Part shown: piece by piece, positions 14,001-26,000 of the stretch
Position numbering within the stretch: position 1 is the stretch's first letter
Layout of the letters: each line of letters begins with the position of its first letter
Origin: Zeugodacus cucurbitae
Taxonomy: Eukaryota; Arthropoda; Insecta; Diptera; Tephritidae
DNA length: 64,000 nucleotides
Assembly: GCF_028554725.1 (NCBI RefSeq)
Contig: NC_071668.1
Coordinates: forward strand, 73,835,719-73,899,718
Reading direction: 5' to 3'
Program-made: the position numbers and the translations under genes
The notes under the pieces: generated by a model
Told to the model about the DNA's origin: nothing
Database searches by the model: none
Seen by the model: the letters and a program-made list of their open reading frames with translations, nothing else

Positions 14001-17000
14001 CCTGCGGCGTCGTGGCCGCCATCGTCATTCTATCAGCTCGTTTCCAAGCATTGTCACCGCTGTCTCTGCCGTTAACGTTTATGCTGCCATTACCTGTGCT
14101 ACCGTCGGTCCAGTGTTGCAACCAGACATCCGTATACACACGCATGCCCTGCCAAATCAAAGCCGTCAAAAAGAAAATTGTCACCATTCGCCAACCGGAC
14201 GCACGTAGATACAGCAAATAGATATGTGCTGGTATTTTGCCATATTTTCGTTCGGCATCGTACCCAGACGCTGTGGCGGCAGCGGAGTTAGCGCCACGAC
14301 CTGCTGATCTCTTAATGCCGCTCCTGCTGCGTTTTATTGTGTTTCTTCGTTGTGGCGGCTTCGTATCATTGCTGTTTAACGGTGTATTTGTCATGTTGGT
14401 CAACGTTTTATAGTCGATATTGACATCTGTGGAATGAGAAGCAGACTTATTGTTGACAGTTTTATAGACCAGAGGATATAACACAATTATGTGATAGAAT
14501 GTTTTTATAAAAACAGAGAAAAGGCTGTCTGATCAGCAGCCACTCCATATTCGCTTAGGAAATAGGAGAGAGAAAATAAATCATAAAACTGAAGACACAT
14601 GTAGAAGAGAACAAGAGCGATTTGTAATTGAGATAATTAAATAAACAAGTGCCTCTTTAAAATAATGTTCTCTCTGGAAGGCATCCGATATGAAACGACA
14701 AATAATATAAAGGAATATCTCATATCGAAAATACTTTCGGATGTTTGGAGTAACCTTCAAGGTTAAAAAAGATCGATTGTTTCATATAGTGAGAGTTAAA
14801 TTTTTAGAACAAATGACCCTCTCTTAGGCGGACACCTCACCGTTGAGCGATTTTCGTCCGCCCAAGAGAGGTGTCCGACTAAAAGTATGAAATTAGTTCT
14901 AAAAATTTAACTTGAGGCATGAAAAAATTCCCGCTCAAGGGAGGCTTCCGTCTAATAGAGTTGTGCGGGAGGAGATATTTTTCTGTATTGTAAATTTTTC
15001 AATTTTTCGGACAGTATTATTTCTCATGAAATTTTAGTGAAACTCACCCGCGACTTCCTCATTTTCGATACGAACAATCCAACTGTCATCCTCAGATATG
15101 ATTGCATCCTTCTGATCTTCACTTAACTCTGGTGTAGTAACGGTACTCAACTCAATCGAAGGCACTGAACTGGAATATGATGTAGATTGATTTGGGGTAC
15201 CCTCCTCGGTAATGCTTCTGTCATATATGAGAACACAAAAAATATATAAAAAAGAGATATATGTAAGTTCAGCTAACTATTAGCTTTAAGAGATTAATAA
15301 ACTGTTATAAACTATCAAACAACAATTCTCCCTTCCCTACCTTATAGAATTTGTGCCACTGAGCGGTCGTGGCTTACAATCAGCGCCGACACCAAAACCG
15401 GTATCAACGGACAACAAACTGTTGCCGCTAAAACCACTCATATAGCTGGGTACGCTGCTGCCTATGCTGTTGGTGAATAGACTGCGTCTTATCTCGGCTG
15501 ATGCTGTGGTCGATGTGCTGGTCGCGCTCAGTCGACTGCTGCCGGTGGAGATGAGCGAATAGGGACGGTGGTGATCTTGTACCGAGTCTCGGCGTATACG
15601 CTGTGAGCGACGTCGCCGTCGTAAGATTACATCTTCCATTTGACATTCGTCGATGGGTAATGGCGCGTCGTAGAAAAGATGTCGCGAGCCATAATTGTTG
15701 GAGCGTTGACGCGTGAGCGGTATACGCGCTGGTATGGCGCCGGTGGGCGTATCGTGAAGACTGCCTATACGGTGTATATAGGCACTGCCGCTGCGACAGC
15801 GACTTATAGACGGAAGCGGTTGCTACAATTTGAAATAAAAATTGTTTATGTAATGACAGAACTTTATAGTGATACTGACTATATAAAGGTCAGTCACCCC
15901 AGTAGAAGTTCATTGAGATCTGGCAAAGGCCAGTGATCCCTCCAAAGGTTATTGACTTCTGCCAAAGGCCAGTGAACCCATCGAAAGATCAGTGACCTCT
16001 GCCAAAGATTATTGACCATGACAAAAGCTTTTGTGCATGTTGATGGTTCACGTGAGGTCAACTGTGTTTACATTTTGAGGTCAAACGAATCTTCATTTTT
16101 GGGCGTCGCGTTTTTAGGAGTCATGTGGGGTCAAGTTTGTTTAAAATTTAGGGATCAAGTTAGGAAAAGCAAGTGGTCAAGAGCGATCAAGCTACTTTAC
16201 GTGATGTAGAGTTAAGTGAAGTCAGCCTAGGCGTCTGGCGAAGTCAAGGGACTTCAACACAGGAGTGAAGAAAGTCAAATTAGGCCGATTCCTAAGGAAG
16301 GACAACTTAGATTTCCGGGAAGCGGTCAATATTTTATTCACAAGCCATTATACCCAATATAATATGTTTTTTCATGTTCATTGTGCTTCGAAAGTTCTAT
16401 CAAAAGTTCTCAAAAGAGACCGCTATTTCTGTATGCGCTTATAACACACATGTGTTTGTATATATACAAGCTTTCAAAGGACTCAACTATAAAATAATTA
16501 CGCTTAATAGCTTCCAAACTTACCACTGTCATCAAATCGTCCTCTTCATCATCCTCGTCATCCTCTTCCTCCTCATCCTCGTCCTCATCATCATCCTCTT
16601 CCACAGCGTCTACTTCATCAAGCGCTTTGCCACTGTTATCGCCAACAACAACGGCATCATTGACAACATTCGTCGTCCGCAAACTGGCTTCGCGATCTGG
16701 CAACTCAACAATTGTAGCGCCAGTAGCGTCACCCACACCGCCAACAACACCACCATCTTCCATATTCAAAACAATTTCGCATGATGCGCTGCGAATTGCT
16801 TTCGCTTTTGTTGTTGCTGTTGCTTTTGCTTTGGCTTTTGTTTTTGTTCCCATAACTTTGCTGGACTTGCTACGCTGCAGGCCTAATTTCGTAACATTTT
16901 GGTATAATTTCCAACGTTCACGCGCCGTCTTACCAGCGGCGGCCATATTACTGCGTCGAAAATTATGCAAAGAAAACAAGAAGTGTAATGAAGCTGAATG

Positions 17001-20000
17001 CTGAAGCGAGCATTTCTCATCAAAAATTCACTTTGTACAAAAGTTAGAATACGAAAAGTATTTGCTTTTAGTTTTGAAGTGCTGGATGGAAATTGGTTAT
17101 ATGTATATGTACACGTGCTTACAGTTATTTTATAGTTATTTTTAAACATAATGCAAATGTAGTATATACAATAAATTGTCTTCAACTTTGCATGTCATTG
17201 ACATTTATGCTGTTGACTTTCAATAAATGTAATCAAAACACTTAAAATTGGATGCCTAGTATTCAATTTATATATAGATTACCGAAATTCAATTATATGC
17301 CTTCAATACTCACCACTCGTCTTCGTCCGTCTGCTCATTCACTTTGGCAATAATTGTTTGCCATTTGGCAACAATATGTGGATATTTCAATTCGATTTCC
17401 TTATAACCGCCTGTGGCCTGCAATTGGCCATTCTTCATGACAATTAGCTGTGCATTGTTGATTGGCCAATGGTGACAGCAGCAACCAACCGCACCACCCG
17501 GCAGCAGGCAGCAGGCAGCATAGACGACAACAACGTATAGTAGCAGTAACCACAAAATGTCGGCAATTCCATTTAATTTAATTTGATTGCAAGAAGCATT
17601 GAAAAGAAAGAATTTTGAGAAAAATCGAAGAAAAATGGCAGAAAATGCAAATTAAAATCGTTCTAACGGAAATCTGCAACTAAGTACAAAATTGGCGCAC
17701 AAATACTGTGATATATGAAGAAATTAAAAATACGAAAATACGTATTGCAGTTGCTTTCATGGGTAAAATGAAGAAATATATTGCTTTAAACTGTTACTCG
17801 CTTCATTAGATAATATCTACACTTTATCTAGCTTTAATTTCTACTAAGAACTCTTCAACAATAAAAAATGTTGACCTCAAACTCAATGCTGCGCTTTAGA
17901 TGACCAGAACAACAGTGTAATAATTTTACACTAGCTGTGTTCGATTCGCCAAACATGAGAGAGTAGCGTTAGCGTTAGTAGCGAATAGCTAGTATAATTC
18001 AAACAGATTGGCAGCACTTGATCTAACATGTCTAGTTTTGCCATTTGAGCCATTCAGATTGCTAAAACTGGTATAAAGTCTGTACAACCCAGCTTGATAG
18101 CATTGAAGGTAGCTTGTTATACCAGTTTTATGAGTTAACTTCATACACTCTTATATCGAACTCAACTCGTTAACCTTGTAGGAGTAACATTGAACTAACA
18201 TATTCTCTGACTTGTCCTTTAAATTAGTAAAACTGGTATAAACTCTGTAAAAACAAAAGTTTGTAAGCTTTGAATAAAGCGGTTATACCACTTTTATGAG
18301 TCATCTGCATACTCTCTAACATCGAATCGTTACTTTGTGATTACTTTCAAGCTTAATTTATTTTTTACAAAGGAACTGAATAAGCGTGCTTTAAGAAAAA
18401 ATGGCGAATCGAACACGTATATTTTTTACTCTTAATATTCAAAAATACTATATATAATTGTTAAAAATTTTGGACTTGAGCATTATCGCATATCTCTCAC
18501 AAGTTGATTATTCCAACTGTCTTTTATATAAATTTAAATTATACCCAATCAAAAAGCGACTTCAAACGCAGCTGTGCTTAGCCTTTTTCTAATTTCTTTG
18601 CTAAAGCGCTTAAAATTATATTTCTTTTTCTATTTGTCGTCTCTTTCAGCGCCTTTTTCATTTATATTTATCACTTACATAATCCGCATGCTGTGTCAGT
18701 TGCAACTGTTGTGTCACCAATATGACAGTGCGCCTTGCCTTGAGCAACATACGCTGTACGCTTTGTTCGAAAATGTGACGTGCCACCTCATTGTCCAGCG
18801 AGGAGAAAGGATCATCCTGTAGGATACCAAACGAAAAAATTAATAATAAAAAATTTATTAAATTAAAGTGGCATAGAAATGGTGTAAGAATTGGACTAAA
18901 AGTTGCACAAAAGAGTGAATGAGTAGTAGCAAAAGAGATATGTATTATTTAGACATATATAGATATACTAACATTCTTATATATATATTATACATTGATT
19001 GTGGATAAATATATAATAAAAGTCGACAATTTAAATAAATTATTTGTCACTTTTGGCAATGAAGTGTGCTTACACTGATTGCACACGTCAATAATCATTG
19101 AAGTCAAAATATATATAAATTTGTTTTTTTTTTTTTGTTGGCGGTATTTGAACAGACCTTTAGATATGCAACATAGCAACGAATTACCTGACTATACATA
19201 CTCGTATGTACTACTTTAGTAGATTTCTAAATTTTTTATAGCTTAGTACAAATTCAACCCGCATAAATATGTGGTAAAAATTTAACAGTTCTGTTTTTCA
19301 GGCGAAAAGTAACCATGAAATTCGATAGCAATGAGTTTCAACTGAATGACATTATTTAACTCAAATTACGCCAGCAAAGCAGTGATAGGGGAAAAGAGAC
19401 AAGATTTTTCAACCGACATTAAGACAACTGGCAATGTCAAATTCATTGCGAACTAATAAAGTAATCGACATTTAGATGTGATAAAAAAATTTAAACAGAC
19501 ATATTTAAAGTTGGGATTGCGCACTTTGAAAGTATTTTAAAAAGTTCACTCTCACTGAATCGAAGAGAGTACACCTTTCTATTTATTGCAAGGTCAGAGT
19601 CGTCAAATTTGTTCTTGTTCTAATGAAGGTTATGTTCCGAAAGAATACAAAATAATTACAACTCTACAAGGGAGGGATCATATGCATATATGTATAATCT
19701 TGAACAAACTTGAATTTTAGTGACAGTTCACGTCTCTTTTTTTCTATTAATCCATTATACGTCAACGAATATAAAGTTTCCAGAATCATTAATTCCCGAG
19801 GAATTTCCCATGAACGAGGTGTTCAAAAAATTACGGGAATTTTAGAATTTCAAAAATCAATTGTCAAATTTTTTTCTAATTATGTTGATATGCATGCCTC
19901 TAAGGTAGGTAGGTAGGAGTGCTGCCCTGTTATATACCTTTTTATTTGCTATCAAGTTTAAGCTTCTCGTCAAAACCATTTTGTGGTTTCGATGAAGCTA

Positions 20001-23000
20001 CTAATATCCGTTATGCTTTTTGTAGACATCCATTCAAGGTTTGATACTTGATGGATTCTCAGTGTTCTGTGTCGGATCTACGATAAGGCTGGGCATTCAC
20101 AGAGAAAGTGGAAAATTGTTTCCTTATTCCCTGTTAGTTCGCAGCTTCGGCATATGTTATTGTAGGGCACACCCATTTTCGACGCATGTTCTCCAAATGG
20201 CCAATGCCCTGTTATGGTAGCAGTTAGTCTGAAGATACTGTTCCTTGACTTATTTAATACGTCGTTAGTTCTCTTCTTGTCGTATTTTGGCCATATCTGT
20301 TTGGTTATTTTGCATTTAGTTGTGTTTTTCCATCTGTTATTTGCAAATTGTCGAAATTGTATGTTGAGCTCTCTCCTGATCGAGCCTAGCAGGCTTGGTA
20401 TTAATTCTGCCTCCGTTTCGTTTAGACAAGCTTCTGTCTTTGCCAGATGGTCTGCTTTTTCGTTGCCGAAAATGTTCCTGTGGCCGGGAACCCAGATCAA
20501 GTCTAGGATGAGCTTGTCTTTTAGCATTGTTGCTTTATGTATCCTCTCATAGTTTTTCAATAGAACTTCGCAGGCCTTCTCTATGCCTAGTACTTCCGCT
20601 TGGAAGATGCTAGCCGAGTTTCGTAAACGGATAGAGAGAGAAATGTCCAGATCATCGGAAAATACTCCCGTGCCTACTCCACAGTTCATATTGGACCCGT
20701 CGGTATAGACTCAGATGCTATGTTCCTCCCCTATTCTCCCCCTTTTCCATTCTCGTCTAGAGGGTATCCTCACCTGGAAGTTACTATTGAAATCCAGCTT
20801 TGGGAAAATATAGTCTGATTTATTGACTTGTACTCGGAGTTGGTTTAGAATATCACTATATCCATAGTTCTTTTGATTCCAACCACCTAATTCCTTTATT
20901 CTTATTGCAGAACATGCTGCTATTTTGTGAGCATGCCTCTAAAGTATGATACATTTTTCAGCTGTATTCATTGCTTTCTTTTGTTAATTTTTTTCGTGTT
21001 TTGAAAGCTCACACTTCGTTGCTTGTCCATGAATTCTTGACTAAAAACAATATAGTAACAACTACCCAGCCTCCATATTCCACAGACATTACTCCGTGTG
21101 ACTTTTTCCTATTTCCAATAAAAGAAGCTTAAGGGTCGTTGTTTTACAAGCATACGAGAAATCGCTGAAAGAGTTAAAAGCTTTCCCAAAATTCGAGTTT
21201 GAGAAGTGTTTCGACGATTGGAAGAAGCGCTGGCATAAGTGCATAATATCGACTGGGGACTATTTTGAAGGCGACAACATTAATGTAAACGAATGATTTA
21301 TTCTTTTTTTTTTTTCTTTCAAAAAAAAAAACGAAAATTACCGTTATTTTTTTAACATACCTCGAAAAGATGTCTCCTTTCTTATCAAAATGGAGAGTGA
21401 ACTTCTGTTCCTTTTATGTAGTGAAAATATCTCACCTCTTTAGCAACTTATTGACATTATTTTAACGAAATTAGGCCTAGAACTATGCAGTTTGGTACCC
21501 CCTTAATGTAGTATTATTTCTCCTTCCGTGAAGAGTGCAAACTGTTATTATTTTACTCAATGAAATGAGCGTGATTGTGAAATATAAAAATCACACAATT
21601 TTTCTCCCACACACGGGAACATATAAAATGCTTCACCTCATAACAATTCACCGTTAATTATGCGCAACAACCTCATAGCATTTACATTATCCGCGTTTTA
21701 AAATCACATACAATCCATTTAACCAGACAAACCAATTTAACCCGCTTCCTAGCCGCCTGCGCTGAGTGCTATTTTCATAACGAAGAGGTGTACTATACAA
21801 CAAGCAGTTTTTGTTGTTTTTAATATTATTTATTTTTTTTTTTTTTGTCGTTTTATTACTGCACTTACCATTATCACCACATTGGCCGATGAGTAGAGTG
21901 CACGCGCAATGGCAATACGCTGTCGCTGACCGCCCGACAAATTAATGCCACGCTCACCAATCACCGTAAAATCCGCATCCGGCATCAACTCAATATCCGG
22001 TTTCAATGCACACGCCTCCAATACGAAATCATAACGCCGCGGACGAAATGATTCGCCAAATAAAATATTCTCACGTATATTAGCGTTCAATAGCCAGGGT
22101 TGTTGCGGCACAAAAGCAATCGTTGAAGTTCTGCAAATGGCAGTGATACAAACATGAAAAGAAGGTATAAATATAATTTGAATGCAGAAAATAAAATAAA
22201 ATGCCAGTTAAAAATAAATTTGCTATTCATATAATGTGAATGTGTGTGTGTATTCATAATAGCTTATTGCACAATAAAATTGCAAGACAAAACAATATTA
22301 TTAAAATAATAGCCAAATGTAATTGCATATTTTGCATAAACCAGTCTGACAATTTCAATTGGATTTCTTTCACTTTAATTCAATTTTCATTTTCAATATA
22401 AACTTGAAGCCAACTTTGTTATGTTGGCTGTGGTTGAGTTGCAGCAACTGGGTCAGGTACAAAGATGTATATATGGACACACACATATGCAGTTAACATA
22501 GACTCACAAGCATCAACTTATATATGTGTGTGTGTGTACATTTGAAATTACAATACTCAGATGCTTGGCTCGCATATATGTATCCAAATGCAATGCCTCA
22601 ACTCACCTGCCTGCTCTAAACTTGGCTAGACAATAAGGCAAATTTTCATTGTATTGTATGTCAGTTGAATATTATTAGAAACGTTTCTATACAGCACAGT
22701 TCGAGTTTGTATTGTCAATGCTTGGCACACATTCATATTGTTATGTAAATTTTCTAATAACATTCAATGTTCTGGGAAAATTCATATTTACTAATGTGTA
22801 TGCTATACTATATATCTATGTGTGTTTGTTTTAATACTATAAGTTAGTGCATAGAAGCATAGAAAATCAGTGCATATTTCCACAAAGCTCTGCACAAAAT
22901 AGCTACAGTTGCTGCGTATGTATGCAATTGGTATGACATTATCTGTCATGGCGTATGAGTAACTAAAAACTCACGAATACACTAGAGTATTTTTCAACTG

Positions 23001-26000
23001 CGCCGCTATATAATTTAGTAGTTCAGTGTTGGCATATGTTAGCAGGCAGTTAGTTGAAAGGTACATAAAATAAACAATGCGAGACTAATTATTGATTGAA
23101 GAGTAAAAGCGTAACTTTCAAGGGCTTCTTTGGTACTAGTTTAAAAGGCTTACTTATGTAAGGGACTTTTGTGTTGGACTTTGAGTGCAATGAAAGCAGA
23201 TTTAAATATTAAGTTTTAAGAAAAATTTTAAGTTTTTGCCAGAAATGGAAAATCAAAACTACTAATTGGAGGGACATGTGACTTATGTATATATATAAGA
23301 TCTGTTCAAAAAATAACGGGAATTTAAAAAATTTTTTAATATTAAAAATTTGAAAATTGGAGAGTCCAATTGTCAGCGAGAAATTGTAGACGAATAAATT
23401 TTTTTTTTTTTTCAAAAACGAAAATTCCCATTATTTTTTGAACACACTTCGTATCAGATAGATATTTGTTTCTGAAGCAAAGATAAATGAAAATTTCAGT
23501 AGCTATTAAAAATGGTGAATACAACACTATTTATATTTTTTTTTTTGAAAATATTTATATTATTTATATATTTTGAAAAGTTTATATAGATATATAAATA
23601 TATGTATACTGTTATTATTTTTATTTATTTTTTTATTATTTTATTTACAATCTTTTTTCACCTAAGAAATACACCACTTTACAAGCAAATGCGCTTTCCA
23701 AATAAATTCGTAATATATGTTATTTATGTGCTTGTTGTTATTGCTTACCAGATACCAAAATAAATGGCGCTCGCGATAACTGTACACATGCGTTGTTGTA
23801 ACGCAAGTACCAGCGCTTTTATTGAGTATCGATTTTGGTAAATTGCCGGAAATATAAATTTTACTTAGAAGGCATAAGCACCTTACAAGCTAGTTGCCAG
23901 CGCCAAAATACACTGTGTACATATGTATATACGAATGTAAGTAATAGTACATAACAGTTTTAATTATAACGAACAACTTACTTTCATGTGCTTGCAATGT
24001 CGTTTTGAGCGTTAAATTTATTGCGCTGAACTGAATTTTGTTACAATTGGTAATTGAGTTACGAATATCAACAACTTTAGAACAACATATTTGGAAGTAA
24101 AGATGTGACATAGAGGTTTTTTCAATAGGACGCTACAAAAGAAGAGCGATAGGGCAGCAAATATTTTTTCCCGCTCTTTTGATATTTCTCTTCAGTAAGG
24201 TTTGCCATTTCATCAAGGAAAGATATATGAACGATCCAACAACGAGTCGAAATTTTTAAAATTTACTACCGAAATTCGGAATTAATGGACTCAACTTTAA
24301 GAGCTCTACGTCCAATTTATGGTCGTCATAATAATCATAATCTGATCAACAATTCGTATTGTCGAAAAATTTAATCGATAGGCACAGTACAAAATTCTGC
24401 CGTGTCAGTGACACAAAGAAGTGCCCGTAGTTTCGAGAATATTGCTGCGGAAGAATATTGAGTCTAGAAGACTCAAATCAGTCTCCTACACGTCATACTC
24501 AAGCGTTAGGCATCTTTCTGACGTCATTGTGGCAAATTTAGCGAATAGATCTTGACCTACATACTTACAAGATCAAATTACCGTAAGAACTGAAACCGCT
24601 TGACCACAAAACGCGTCATATGTTTGTGAATTGGGCGGAGCAACAACTTAAAAATGTTCCGGAATTTCATAGAAAAATCATCTTCAGCGATGAGGCTCAT
24701 TTCAGGCTGAATAGCTTGGTCAATAAACAAAATATGTGTTATTGGTCAGGCAGGAATCCACACCTACTCCATGAGTTACCATTGGATTCTGGAAAAATTA
24801 CGATTTGCGGTTTATGGGCCGGCGGCATCTTTGGGGCGTACTTCTTCCATGACGATCAAGAGTGGCACGTTACTGTGAATGGGAATCTCTACCGCTGAAT
24901 GTTAACCGAATATTTTTGGTTCATCGTCTGGCTTCCTGCCCGTGGTGGTCATGCAAAACAATTTCATACATAATGGTATCGAATGTACTTTCTCAGGAAT
25001 TTTGTAGCGCTCTTATTGAAAACCCCTATATATGTTTCAATTGTTGTTATAGCTTACTAAATATCACTATAAAATAATAATCATGATTTTTAAATTGTTA
25101 GAGAAAAACTTTGCAGCATATATCTACTAAATACATAATTTAATCGAACCTAATCTCAGTTAATATAACAAAATATATTTATTGCCAACATTTTTGATTT
25201 CACGTGAACTAGGCAAACTAAACATAAAATTAATTTCCCTTCAATATAATCCTCATATTTTCACTTTAATAATAGTAGTACTAAAGTCTTTCATTCTGAT
25301 TGATCTAATGAAAACTTATACAAGGTGTGTTCAAAAAATAACGGGAATTTTCGTTTATTAATAATATTTATTCATTCGTCTACATTAATGTTGTCACCTT
25401 CAAAATAATCCTCTTTAAATATTATGTACTTCTTCAAACCATCGAAAAACTTCTCAAACACAATTTTTGGCATAGCCTTTGGCTCATTCAGCGAATTCTC
25501 GTATTTATGTTTGCAAAATGACGGTCCCTTAAGGTACTCTTCATTTTTGAAAATAGGAAAAAGTCATCAACATAACCTATTTAATTTAAAAGTAAATCAT
25601 CTAAAATGACCTAACATAACCTAACCTGATTTATGACTATAACATAACCTCACAAAATACAAAATATTTAGGCAAAAGCTCTGGAAATAATGAAAAGAGG
25701 AAATCATTGGATGTATGAATATAAAATCGAGCCGAAAAGTCCAAAGAACCAAAATTAATATTTAATAATTTAAAAGAAAAGACAATAAACTAAATCTCAG
25801 CATGAACATCTACAGTTCAACCAACAAAAAAAACATTTCAATCAGACAAAAATCATAAAAATTTATTTGTTGAAGCAAAATGTCTAAGCAATTCTAAATA
25901 TATGCATTGTAGACATTGTGTAAAATACTGACTTTAATAGAATAATACAAAATGCTTCACTATTATGAGGAAACTCAAAGAATTTTAAGAAGAAAGATAG

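Noticed and set aside
13753..14221. Plus-strand frames of 151 and 106 residues
   Set aside because: Antisense shadows of Sur exon 16, whose minus-strand frame has clear ABCC motifs and matched splice sites.
16627..17004. Plus-strand frame of 125 residues
   Set aside because: Antisense shadow of the acidic linker exon of Sur; GAC/GAA repeats read as V/F-rich sequence on the other strand.
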